DNA of 57,367 nt from Gammaproteobacteria bacterium. GTDB lineage: Bacteria; Pseudomonadota; Gammaproteobacteria; Steroidobacterales; Rariloculaceae. Position numbers and translations under genes: made by a program. This document shows, in pieces, positions 24,560 through 32,550 of the stretch. The notes below the pieces were generated by a model. That model searched no databases, was not told the DNA's origin, and saw only the letters and a list, made by a program, of their open reading frames with translations. Location: positions 1 through 57,367 of the forward strand of contig JAJEFE010000076.1 in assembly GCA_022820625.1 (NCBI GenBank). Reading direction: 5' to 3'. Numbering within the stretch: position 1 is the first letter of the stretch; the number at the start of each line of letters is the position of its first letter.

Positions 24560-25678
24560 ATGAATGTTGGAACCCGCCTCTTTGTTTCGTTGGCCGCCGC
24601 GCTGGCCGCTCTCACCGCGAGCCCGCAGTCACCGCCGCCATCCGCCCTGATCAATCAGGTATCGGAGGAAACGGTCGAGGCGGCGCGCGCCGCATCCCCG
24701 CACACCTCCGAGTCGACCTACGCCTATTTCCGGGAGGAAGCCGAGGCCTTCCTCGACGAAGCCACGCAGCGGATCTGGGACCCTGACGCGCCGCGCGAAC
24801 CATCGCCGCGGACGGCCTGGGGCGATCCGGACCTGTCGGGCTATTGGCTGAATGTGGCCTACGTGCCACTGCAACGCCCTGTCGAGCTGGCCGAAAAACC
24901 GCTGTACACGGAGGAGGAAGCAATTACCGCCTTCGTCCGTTGGGCGACACAGGACGCCTCCGTGGATCCCGCGACGGTCCACTACGACTGGACCGAGTTC
25001 GGCATGGACAACTGGCAGAGCCCGATCCGGCCCAACCTGCGGACTTCCCTCATAGTAGATCCCCCGAACGGCAGGGTCCCACCGCTGACACCCGAGGGTC
25101 AGGCCCGGCTGGAGCAACAGGCACGCCGCCATACGCTTGAGTCCAGGGGGCTGTACGAGCGCTGCATACAAGGCAACCAGGGTCCGCCGCGGGTGCCGTT
25201 TTTGCAGAATACTGGTCAGTCGCAGATCATTCAGACACCCGAGGCGGTGATTCTCGTCACCCAGGCCAACAGCGACGTGCGCATCTTTGACCTGGGCGGC
25301 GCACCCCACGCACCGCAGACCGTGCGAAGCTGGCTTGGGGACTCACGAGCCCACTGGGAGGGCGACACGCTGGTCGTTGAAACGACGAATTTTCACAATG
25401 GCCGCAAGTGGGACGGTTCCGCGGGCGGTCTTCACCTGGAGGAACGCCTGACCCGCGTTGCGCAGGATACGTTACTGTACGAAGCCACGATGACCGATCC
25501 CACCACCTGGGAGGCGCCCTGGAGTATCGAGGTGCCGTGGCCGATGATGGACCCACCGGGGTTGTTCGAATTCGCGTGCCACGAACAGAACTATGGCATC
25601 ATCAACGTGCTGAGAGGGGCGCGCGTTCGCGCGGCGGAGTATGAAGCCGCCCAGCGAGAAGCGTCCGGGATCGAGTAG
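24560..25678 (+). CDS. Secreted WDGDTLV-domain protein (copy 6, long form)
   Basis: This 372-residue exported protein has the signal peptide MNVGTRLFVSLAAALAALTA. An N-terminal helical insert (about 30-75, Glu/Ala-rich) precedes D-P-D-L-S-G-Y-W (G-Y-W for G-I-W). The core then has LTPEGQARLEQQ, a first conserved Cys in YERCIQG, QIIQTPEAVILVTQ, WEGDTLVVETTNFHNG, LEERLTR, YEATMTDPTTWEAPW and a terminal Cys in FEFACHEQNYG. The start has GGGGAG and GAAGAG upstream. It is 22 bp after copy 5 and 15 bp before the DUF6152 gene, so it is co-transcribed with them. The function is unknown. Adjacent, clearly paralogous but diverged copies suggest related substrates or a heteromeric assembly. Confidence 0.76.
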   Translation: MNVGTRLFVSLAAALAALTASPQSPPPSALINQVSEETVEAARAASPHTSESTYAYFREEAEAFLDEATQRIWDPDAPREPSPRTAWGDPDLSGYWLNVAYVPLQRPVELAEKPLYTEEEAITAFVRWATQDASVDPATVHYDWTEFGMDNWQSPIRPNLRTSLIVDPPNGRVPPLTPEGQARLEQQARRHTLESRGLYERCIQGNQGPPRVPFLQNTGQSQIIQTPEAVILVTQANSDVRIFDLGGAPHAPQTVRSWLGDSRAHWEGDTLVVETTNFHNGRKWDGSAGGLHLEERLTRVAQDTLLYEATMTDPTTWEAPWSIEVPWPMMDPPGLFEFACHEQNYGIINVLRGARVRAAEYEAAQREASGIE

Positions 25679-25693
25679 CCAAGGGGGACTGAA

Positions 25694-26125
25694 ATGAAAC
25701 AGGAATTTTGGTCGCGTCTGACGATCATCGGTGTTGCCGGCCTGCTGGCATCGGGCCACGCTACAGCGCACCACTCATTCGCGGCGGCCTACGACGAGAA
25801 CGCGCCGCTGAACATGCAGGGCGTCGTGACCAGGGTAGAGTTGACCAATCCCCACTCCTGGCTCTGGGTGGACGTGACCAACGAAGACGGCACCGTCACC
25901 AATTGGGGATTCGAGGGTGGGCCACCGGTCAATCTCTTCCGGCACGGGCTCACGCGAGACACGCTTCCGGTGGGATCGGAAATCAAGGTCTTCGCCTACC
26001 AGGCAAAGAGCGGCGAAAACAAGGGCGTGGCGGTCTTTTTCGAATACCTGGACGGCCGCAAGGTCTTCATGGGTGGGTCCGCGCCGGGCGCGGACGGGCA
26101 GCCGCGGCCCGAACGCGATCGCTGA
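25694..26125 (+). CDS. Secreted DUF6152 family protein (copy 5)
   Basis: This 143-residue exported protein is the stand-alone DUF6152 partner of the cassette. The signal peptide ends ATA at 23-25, immediately followed by His26-His27; NPH is at 52-54. The mature domain is beta-rich, with L-W-V-D-V-T-N-E-D-G-T-V and G-S-E-I-K-V-F-A-Y-Q-A-K, and a charged, disordered C-terminal tail. The ATG at 25694 has GGGGGA upstream. The order WDGDTLV, WDGDTLV, DUF6152, membrane protein, membrane protein suggests a periplasmic complex docked to the inner membrane. No enzymatic activity is known for the family. Confidence 0.8.
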   Translation: MKQEFWSRLTIIGVAGLLASGHATAHHSFAAAYDENAPLNMQGVVTRVELTNPHSWLWVDVTNEDGTVTNWGFEGGPPVNLFRHGLTRDTLPVGSEIKVFAYQAKSGENKGVAVFFEYLDGRKVFMGGSAPGADGQPRPERDR

Positions 26126-26198
26126 ACGGTTCCCGAGGCGTTGCGGCGCGCGACCGACGCCAGGGTGAACACACGCAGAACCGATTCCGGGCAGGTTC

Positions 26199-26702
26199 AT
26201 GCCGCTGCTTGAGTTTTTCGAGTGGTTGGCGGCAACCTCCACCAGCGCGGCGTTGCGTGAGTCCCACTATCTCTATCTCGTCATCCTCGCCACACATGTC
26301 CTGACGCTCACCGTATTCCTGGGCACCGCGATCATCGTGGACCTGCGCCTGTTGGGCTTGGTCATGACCCGTGTTCCCGTCTCGCAGATCCTGAGCCAAC
26401 TGGTCCCGTGGACCACCGGGGGATTCGTGATCATGGCCGCCAGCGGATCGCTGATGTTCTATGCATCCCCCACGGACAGGTTCGTCAACCTGTTCTTTCG
26501 CGCCAAGATGGCGATGCTGGTGCTGGCCGGACTTGCGGTCTGGATGTTCTTCCGGACCGCTCACCGCAGTATCGACGGTTGGGACAACGACCCGGTACCC
26601 CCGATGGCGGCTCGACTTGCCGGCGGTCTGACCTTGCTGTTGTGGATTGCCATTCTCGTTGCTGGCCGCATGATTCCTTATCAGCAGTACTGGTTCGGCT
26701 GA
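26199..26702 (+). CDS. Inner-membrane protein, DUF6644-like (copy 1)
   Basis: This 167-residue protein has about four transmembrane helices: around 25-50 (YLVILATHVLTLTVFLGTAI), 65-88 (GGFVIMAASGSLMF), 95-115 (AKMAMLVLAGLAVWMFF) and 138-160 (ARLAGGLTLLLWIAILVAGR). Family hallmarks are L-x-x-F-F-E-W-L at the N-terminus, a conserved His after the first helix starts (ATHVL), VDLRLLGL after helix 1, and G-R near the end. It resembles the family annotated DUF6644. The His, Arg and hydrophobic layout would suit heme or quinone binding, but that is speculation. It is followed after 22 bp by a paralog, so the two probably form a heterodimer anchoring the secreted DUF6152 partner. Confidence 0.75.
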   Translation: MPLLEFFEWLAATSTSAALRESHYLYLVILATHVLTLTVFLGTAIIVDLRLLGLVMTRVPVSQILSQLVPWTTGGFVIMAASGSLMFYASPTDRFVNLFFRAKMAMLVLAGLAVWMFFRTAHRSIDGWDNDPVPPMAARLAGGLTLLLWIAILVAGRMIPYQQYWFG

Positions 26703-26724
26703 TGTCGCTGCCGGAGTCACGCCG

Positions 26725-27195
26725 ATGACGCTGCTGGAGTTTTTCCACAGGCTGGAATATCTGCCGCTGCTCGTTGCAATGCGCAGTTCGCCGTGGCTCT
26801 TTCCCGCCATCGCGACCGTGCACCTGCTGGGCCTTGCGATCATCGGCGGCGCGGTTCTGGTGGTCGACCTTCGCCTGCTGGGCCTGGGCCTTCGCCGTCA
26901 GCCCGTCGCGCGACTGGCTCGGCAAACAGAAACGCTGCTGTTCGTCGGCATCGCGCTCATGCTGCTGACCGGGCCCTGGCTCTTCATGTGCTTCGCAACC
27001 AAGTACTACTACCTCACGGCGTTCTGGGTGAAGCTTGTTTGCTTCGTTCTTGTGCTGCTGTTTACGTTGACGGTCCGGCGGCGCGTCGTCATGGGCTCCA
27101 GGACAGCAGGCGCCGCACCGAAGCTGGTGGCGGCCGCATCGCTCTCGCTCTGGTTCACCGTCGCGCTGGGCGGCCGCCTGATCGGCTTCCCGTAA
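26725..27195 (+). CDS. Inner-membrane protein, DUF6644-like (copy 2)
   Basis: This 156-residue paralog of the preceding gene has the N-terminal L-x-E-F-F-H-R-L helix, SPWLFPAIATVHLLGLAIIG with the conserved His, VVDLRLLGLGLR, and three more membrane helices around 70-85, 96-118 and 133-152, ending in GGRLIGFP. The start has GGAG eight bases upstream. It closes the five-gene cassette. Its stop lies six bases from the convergent metalloprotease stop, with no visible terminator between. The role is unknown. Tandem DUF6644 genes after a DUF6152 gene look like a fixed module. Confidence 0.75.
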   Translation: MTLLEFFHRLEYLPLLVAMRSSPWLFPAIATVHLLGLAIIGGAVLVVDLRLLGLGLRRQPVARLARQTETLLFVGIALMLLTGPWLFMCFATKYYYLTAFWVKLVCFVLVLLFTLTVRRRVVMGSRTAGAAPKLVAAASLSLWFTVALGGRLIGFP

Positions 27196-27201
27196 ATCGC
27201 C

Positions 27202-29754
27202 TCAGGCGTCTTCCTCCAGTGCCCGGCGGATGATGTAGAGAATGTTCTGCGTATGCGCCCGCGTCTCCACGTTGCCGCTGCGCTTGCCGCCCAGCATCCG
27301 CTCGATCTCCCGTAACTGGTAAAGCGCCATTGACTGCGACGGATAGTCGTGGTCACTATCCGTCACGATGTCCGTCAATCGCGACACGTATTCCACCTGC
27401 AGGTTCTGCCGGAACGTGTTCACGTCACCGCGCCGGTCCGTGTCGAAGATCGCGGATGTCAGGTCTTCCATCATGTCCGCCAGCGCGTACTCGTTGCCGT
27501 AGAGGCGGGAGTCGGTGATGCGCGTCATGACCGTGGGATGGAGCAGGTGGGCCAGCACGCCACGCTGCACGGAAAGAAGCCACTGGTGGACCTTCGGGTC
27601 CTCCGTCTCACCCCAGAAGTTCCACAGCCTGCGTTGTGCCTGGAGGTAGCTGTAAAGCTCCTCGGAGCCTTCCAGCGCGTCGGGCGCGAACAGGTGCTGC
27701 GCGACCCCGTCCATCGCCCGCTGCTGCGTCTCGAGGCTCACCGGTACGAACGGCACGTCGGCGCCGGGCTGGCCGGACAAGGATCGATTCACGTAGACGC
27801 CGCCGATCTGGTGGGCCAGCACGCTGATGGAGCGGGAGAACTGGGACAGCAGGATGCCGTAGGCGTCGCGCAGTTGATGCCAGGATTCCCCATCGGTGGC
27901 GTTCTTCTCCCGGGCGGTGACCAGCAATTCCTCGACAAGGTTCAGGCGATCTTCAGCGTAGCCTACCGGATCGCTGGTCATGTCATACCAGTGCACGCGG
28001 GGATCCATGGCCCACCCCGGGGCGCGCATGACGTGATCGTCCGTGCCGAACAGCAGTTGCGGCTCGGTCGAACGGGAGGCGATTTCGCGCAGGCGTTCCC
28101 GCTCCGCGTCCGGGTCGTCCAGCGCCGGCGAGTAACTGTATTCCACGATCCAGTCGTCATAGACCCCGGGCTGGGTGCCGAAGTAAGCCGTCTGTTCGCG
28201 CCCGCCGGTGGCGATATGGATGTCCGCGTAGTCCATTACCGATGCCTGCAGGCTGCGCTCCGCAACCACGTCCGGATCGTAGATTTCGTCCAGCGTCAGC
28301 ATGTTGGATGCAGCGAAGTTGTGGGCGAATCCCAGCGTGTGGCCCACCTCGTGCAGCGTCAGGTCCACCAGGAATTCGTGGATCAACCGTTCTTCCGCCG
28401 CCGAGCCCATCTGCAGGGCGTCCACGGCCAGCCGGCCGAACACCTGGCTCAAGTGCATTTCGTGTCCGTAGGAACAGTATCCGGGCTCGAAGTGCTCCGG
28501 TACCTGCGAAAAATCCAGGTTGTCGAGGATGCGCTGATAGTGCACCCGGCGCGTCACGCCCGCGTATTCGAGCATGATGTCGGCGCCGATGATCTGGCCG
28601 GTGCGGGGATTGGTGAACGACGGGCCGTAACCGGAGAACGGCGGATTGGGCGAGGAGGTCCAGCGGAGCACGTTGTAGCGGATGTCGCCGGCATCCCAAT
28701 CCGCATCGTCGGGCTGCACGCGTACCTGTAGGGCATTGCGAAAACCTGTTTTCTCGAAGGATTGATTCCAGGCCAGCACGCCTTCGGCGATCGAATCCCG
28801 GAATTCCATTGGGGTTGTATTCTCGATCCACCAGACGATGGGTTCCACCGGCTCGGACAACTCCGCGGAGGGATCCTGCTTGACCAGGTGCCAGCGCTGC
28901 ACCAGGTCTCGATAGGGTGTCACGGAATCGTCGGTGAGGTCGGTGACCTGTTCGGCGAAATAGCCCATGCGGTGGTCTGTCAGGCGCGGCCTGTAGTCAT
29001 TCTCCGGCATCGCGATCAGCGAGTGCTGGAGGTAGATGCTCACGTACCGGCTGTCGGTGACTTCCTCATCGCCGGCGACTGTGGGGGCCGAGTCCTCATA
29101 CACGTACTCCACGTGTATGTCCGTATTCAGCGGATAGTTTCGGATCGCGGTGATCTTGCTCTTCTCGTCGCTCAGACTGCCGAGTTCGAACCGGTCCCGG
29201 TCGTCGCGGTCGGGATTCGGGGAGGGTTTGACCTGCGACAGGGTTTCGCTGGTGAACAGGTCGTCCACGGCGATGAGCATGGCGCCGGTGTCCTCATCCT
29301 CCGCCAGAATCGGTTGCGAGGCCAGGAGCCCGGAGCTGATGTTGGCGTCGGCCGCCCGGCTCAACGGGCTGTCGGGGTCGAAATAGAAGGCGGCGTTCTC
29401 GGCGCGAATCTCGATGCGATCGAAGTGGCGTCCGACGGATAGCACCCGGTTCTCCCGGTAGTTGCCCCGAAAGGTACCGCCCTCGACCACGCCGTCGGTG
29501 CTGACGGAGACGTAGATGTACTCCTTGTCCAGATGCTCCGGCATGACCGCCATGTGCGTCTCGCCGGTGTCGCGGTCCCGGTAGAGCGTGAACAGGCCAT
29601 CGTGGCGGTCGCTGTTTTCGGTGAGATCGGCGATGGTCTCGCGATCTTCCTCCTCGTCCTCGCCGGCCTCGTCGGCCTCCTGGGCGAGCGCCGGCATTGC
29701 CAGCGTCAACGGAACCAGCCATAGCACGAATCGAAATCGAAACGAGTGTTTCAT
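27202..29754 (-). CDS. Secreted zinc metalloprotease of the metzincin type (DUF5117/DUF4953-like)
   Basis: This exported protease has 850 residues. The signal peptide ends PALAQ and is followed by a very acidic stretch (EADEAGEDEEEDRE). The N-terminal region to about 200 resembles DUF5117-type pro- or scaffold domains (HDGLFTLYRDRDTGETHM). The catalytic motif HEVGHTLGFAHN gives zinc ligands His468, His472 and His478 and catalytic Glu469. A Met-turn, SVMDYAD, follows about 45 residues later. The C-terminal part (about 560-850) is helical, as in DUF4953. The role is probably protein turnover in the periplasm or outside the cell. The start at 29754 has GGAGG eight bases upstream and the only good signal peptide. 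It is divergent from the terC gene. Confidence 0.87.
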   Translation of the reverse strand: MKHSFRFRFVLWLVPLTLAMPALAQEADEAGEDEEEDRETIADLTENSDRHDGLFTLYRDRDTGETHMAVMPEHLDKEYIYVSVSTDGVVEGGTFRGNYRENRVLSVGRHFDRIEIRAENAAFYFDPDSPLSRAADANISSGLLASQPILAEDEDTGAMLIAVDDLFTSETLSQVKPSPNPDRDDRDRFELGSLSDEKSKITAIRNYPLNTDIHVEYVYEDSAPTVAGDEEVTDSRYVSIYLQHSLIAMPENDYRPRLTDHRMGYFAEQVTDLTDDSVTPYRDLVQRWHLVKQDPSAELSEPVEPIVWWIENTTPMEFRDSIAEGVLAWNQSFEKTGFRNALQVRVQPDDADWDAGDIRYNVLRWTSSPNPPFSGYGPSFTNPRTGQIIGADIMLEYAGVTRRVHYQRILDNLDFSQVPEHFEPGYCSYGHEMHLSQVFGRLAVDALQMGSAAEERLIHEFLVDLTLHEVGHTLGFAHNFAASNMLTLDEIYDPDVVAERSLQASVMDYADIHIATGGREQTAYFGTQPGVYDDWIVEYSYSPALDDPDAERERLREIASRSTEPQLLFGTDDHVMRAPGWAMDPRVHWYDMTSDPVGYAEDRLNLVEELLVTAREKNATDGESWHQLRDAYGILLSQFSRSISVLAHQIGGVYVNRSLSGQPGADVPFVPVSLETQQRAMDGVAQHLFAPDALEGSEELYSYLQAQRRLWNFWGETEDPKVHQWLLSVQRGVLAHLLHPTVMTRITDSRLYGNEYALADMMEDLTSAIFDTDRRGDVNTFRQNLQVEYVSRLTDIVTDSDHDYPSQSMALYQLREIERMLGGKRSGNVETRAHTQNILYIIRRALEEDA

Positions 29755-29894
29755 GTCACTGTCCTCCGAAAGCGGAAGGGAAGCATAGAAAATTCCGCCG
29801 AACCGGGCCAGCACCCCTCTGTTGCAGGATGAATCCTTGAGCGAATACGGGCAAACTAGCGCCGCTGTCACGGCAAGCCCATTGCGAGAACTGA

Positions 29895-30536
29895 ATGGAC
29901 CTGATCTCCCTGGCGGAACTCTCCGCACTCGTGCAGGTGATCCTGGTGGACCTGGTGCTCGCCGGGGACAACGCCATCGTCATCGGCATGGCCGTTGTAG
30001 GGCTTCCCGCTCATCAGCGCGGCCGGGTGCTCATGTTGGGTATCGCCGCGGCGACCGTCCTGCGGGTTGTGTTCGCGTTGTTGACAGTCCAGTTGCTGCA
30101 GATCATCGGCCTCCTGCTGGCCGGCGGAATTCTGCTGCTCTGGGTGAGCTGGAAGCTGTGGCGTGAGCTGCGGGCGCAGTCGCAGCAGCAGCACGCGGCC
30201 CGGAACATCCGGGCGTTGGCCGGCAGCGCGGATGACGAAGTGGAACAGGCGCCGACCAAATCGCTGCGCTCCGCGGTCACCCAGATCATCGTTGCCGATG
30301 TCTCGATGTCGTTGGATAATGTGCTTGCGGTGGCGGGCGTCGCCCGGGACCACCTTTGGATACTGATATTCGGCCTGGCGCTGTCCATCGCCTTCATGGG
30401 GCTGGCGGCGGCGTTCATCGCCCGGGTCCTCGCCCGAAACCACTGGATCGGATACCTTGGCCTTGCGGTGATCGTTTACGTATCGGTGAGCATGATTTAC
30501 GAGGGCGCAATCCAGGTCATGGGAGCAATGGGATAA
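29895..30536 (+). CDS. TerC family integral membrane protein (YjbE-type)
   Basis: This 213-residue, seven-helix membrane protein of the TerC family is linked to metal ion efflux or metalation of exported proteins. Both signature motifs are present: DLVLAGDNAIVIGMA near 18-32 and ADVSMSLDNVLAVAG near 137-151, each with the conserved D-N pair in the membrane. A hydrophilic loop with Gln/His (about 95-125) lies between the two halves. Start 29895 has only GAGA upstream. It is two bases before the adaptor gene and so belongs to the ABC exporter operon. This suggests a metal-linked export process; the pairing is inference. Confidence 0.9.
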   Translation: MDLISLAELSALVQVILVDLVLAGDNAIVIGMAVVGLPAHQRGRVLMLGIAAATVLRVVFALLTVQLLQIIGLLLAGGILLLWVSWKLWRELRAQSQQQHAARNIRALAGSADDEVEQAPTKSLRSAVTQIIVADVSMSLDNVLAVAGVARDHLWILIFGLALSIAFMGLAAAFIARVLARNHWIGYLGLAVIVYVSVSMIYEGAIQVMGAMG

Positions 30537-30538
30537 TC

Positions 30539-31735
30539 ATGGCCGAAACAGGCACAGACCGGCGTCCGGACCTGTCGGCGCTGCGCATGAGCGAAGAGGA
30601 CTATTCGCCGCGCCGCGCCCGCTGGTGGTTCTGGCTGCTGGGTGGCGCCATCATCGCCGGCGGCGTGTATTTCGCGTACCGGCTGCCCGTTCCCTGGTTG
30701 TTGCCCGAGGTGGAAACGGCCCGGGTTCAGGTGCTCACCCCGACTCAGGCGTCCACGGTGTTGACCGCGACGGGCTATACCTACGCCCGCGCCCGCGCGG
30801 CCGTCGGCGCCAAGATCATCGGCCGCGTGGTCGACCTGCCGGTGGACGAGGGCGACACCATCGCCGCCGGGGACATCATCGCCGTGCTGGACAGCGAGGA
30901 TCTGCAGGCCTCCGTCCGTCTGGCCGAAGCCTCGCTCAACGAAGCCCGCGCCCGCCTCGCCGACGCCGAGCGCGAGTTCGCGCGCCAGGCGGATCTCGTG
31001 GAAGACCGGCTGACGTCCCAGGCGCTCTACGATACCGCGCTCACGCAGCGCGAAGTGGCGCTCGCCCAGGTGGGCACGGCCGAAGCGCGCCTCAACTCGG
31101 CGCAAGCCACTCTGGACTATACGGTGGTGCGGGCGCCCATCGACGGCGTGATCATCGAGCGAAACATCGAAATGGGAGAGATGGTGGCCCCGGGCGGCTT
31201 CACATCCCAACAGTCCACGGGCTCCATCGTGCGCATCGCCGATCCTGCGTCGCTTGAAGTGGAAGCGGATATCAACGAGAGCTACATCGCCCGGCTGCAA
31301 TTGGGGCAGCGGGCCAGCATCCGCGTGGATGCGGTACCGGGTTTCGAATACAGCGGCCGCCTTCGCCAGATCGTGCCCACCGCCGACCGGCAGCGCGCAG
31401 TGGTCCAGGTCAAGGTCAGCATCGACAACATCGACGAACGGCTGGTACCGGACATGAGTTGCACCGTGACATTTCTTGAAGAAGGCATCGACGAAACGGA
31501 ACTCATCCAACCGCCCAAGCTGCTGGTCCCCGAGCAGGCGATTCAGTACGCAGGCGGTGCGGCGTTTCTGTTCCAGGTCGATGACGGCCGGCTGCGCCGG
31601 GTGCGGGTGGCGCTCGGCGAGGCATCCGACGGCCGCGTGGAGGTGCTCGAGGGCGTGCAAGGCGGCGAGACCATAGTCAGCCGCGATGTTTCGTCACTGG
31701 AAGATGGACAGCGCGTCCGGGTTGTGGGTTCCTGA
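30539..31735 (+). CDS. Periplasmic adaptor (MacA/HlyD type) of an ABC exporter
   Basis: This 398-residue membrane-fusion protein is anchored by one N-terminal helix (about 32-50: WFWLLGGAIIAGGVYFAY). A biotinyl-lipoyl half follows (AKIIGRVVDLPVDEGDTIAA), then an alpha-helical hairpin (about 120-180, LAEASLNEARARLADAEREF), the second lipoyl half (VVRAPIDGVIIERNIEMGE), a beta-barrel and a membrane-proximal domain. This is the MacA-like order. The start at 30539 is two bases after the terC stop; Met17 (30587) is a possible alternative. It precedes the ATPase gene by 99 bp. It would link the inner-membrane permeases to an outer-membrane channel encoded elsewhere. Confidence 0.88.
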   Translation: MAETGTDRRPDLSALRMSEEDYSPRRARWWFWLLGGAIIAGGVYFAYRLPVPWLLPEVETARVQVLTPTQASTVLTATGYTYARARAAVGAKIIGRVVDLPVDEGDTIAAGDIIAVLDSEDLQASVRLAEASLNEARARLADAEREFARQADLVEDRLTSQALYDTALTQREVALAQVGTAEARLNSAQATLDYTVVRAPIDGVIIERNIEMGEMVAPGGFTSQQSTGSIVRIADPASLEVEADINESYIARLQLGQRASIRVDAVPGFEYSGRLRQIVPTADRQRAVVQVKVSIDNIDERLVPDMSCTVTFLEEGIDETELIQPPKLLVPEQAIQYAGGAAFLFQVDDGRLRRVRVALGEASDGRVEVLEGVQGGETIVSRDVSSLEDGQRVRVVGS

Positions 31736-31834
31736 CCGGAATGGCCTGGGCCGTGATTCTCGGGGCTGGTCTGGCGCTACCCGGTGGCAGGGACTTGATA
31801 TGACGCAGGATAGCGACGAAGAGGAGCGCCGCGC

Positions 31835-32536
31835 ATGACTGAAAAGCTGGTCGAGATCTCCGACGTCACCAAGAACTACCGGCGCGACGAGTTCAGCATC
31901 AAGGTACTGGCCGGGGTTTCCATGGACGTCACCGAAGGCGAATTCGTCGCCTTGATGGGGCCGTCGGGATCGGGCAAGAGCACGCTGCTGAATCTGCTCG
32001 CCGGAATCGATCGGCCCACGTCCGGGCAGATCCGTGTTGCCGGCCAGAGCCTGGGGGCGCTCAACGACAGTCAACTCGCCGGTTGGCGCCACCGCAACAT
32101 CGGCTTCGTGTTTCAGTTCTATCACCTGATACCCGTGCTCACCGCATTCGAAAACCTGGAGCTGCCGCTGACGTTGACGAAACTTTCCCGCGCTCAACGC
32201 CGCAAGAAGGTCGATCTGGCGCTGGATGTCGTCGGACTGGCGGATCGCAAGGACCACTACCCGCGTCAGCTCTCGGGAGGTCAGGAGCAGCGCGTGGCCA
32301 TCGCCCGCGCCATCGTCACCGATCCCCGCCTGGTGCTGGCCGACGAACCCACCGGCGACCTCGACGCGGCCAGCGCCCAGGAAATTCTCGACCTGCTTGA
32401 GCAACTCAACGAGGAATTCGGCAAGACCATCGTGATGGTCACCCACGACCCCAGGGCCGCCGAACGCGCCGGCCGCGAACTGCACCTGGACAAGGGTCGC
32501 CTGAACTCGGCCACCGATACGGCGTTACAAGGGTGA
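31835..32536 (+). CDS. ABC transporter ATP-binding protein (LolD/MacB-like)
   Basis: This 233-residue nucleotide-binding subunit has Walker [10 protein letters not shown] near 42-50, a Q-loop [20 protein letters not shown], signature LSGGQ ([15 protein letters not shown]), Walker [12 protein letters not shown] and the switch His in VMVTHDPRA. The sequence type ([18 protein letters not shown]) belongs to the lipoprotein-release/macrolide-export class that powers FtsX-like permeases. The start has GAGGAG eight bases upstream. Fourteen bases separate it from the first permease gene. Confidence 0.93.
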   Translation: MTEKLVEISDVTKNYRRDEFSIKVLAGVSMDVTEGEFVALMGPSGSGKSTLLNLLAGIDRPTSGQIRVAGQSLGALNDSQLAGWRHRNIGFVFQFYHLIPVLTAFENLELPLTLTKLSRAQRRKKVDLALDVVGLADRKDHYPRQLSGGQEQRVAIARAIVTDPRLVLADEPTGDLDAASAQEILDLLEQLNEEFGKTIVMVTHDPRAAERAGRELHLDKGRLNSATDTALQG

Positions 32537-32550
32537 TGGAGCATTAACCG

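Noticed and set aside
27349..28731. 460-codon open frame on the plus strand
   Set aside because: Antisense to the metzincin protease, whose zinc motif and signal peptide are clear.
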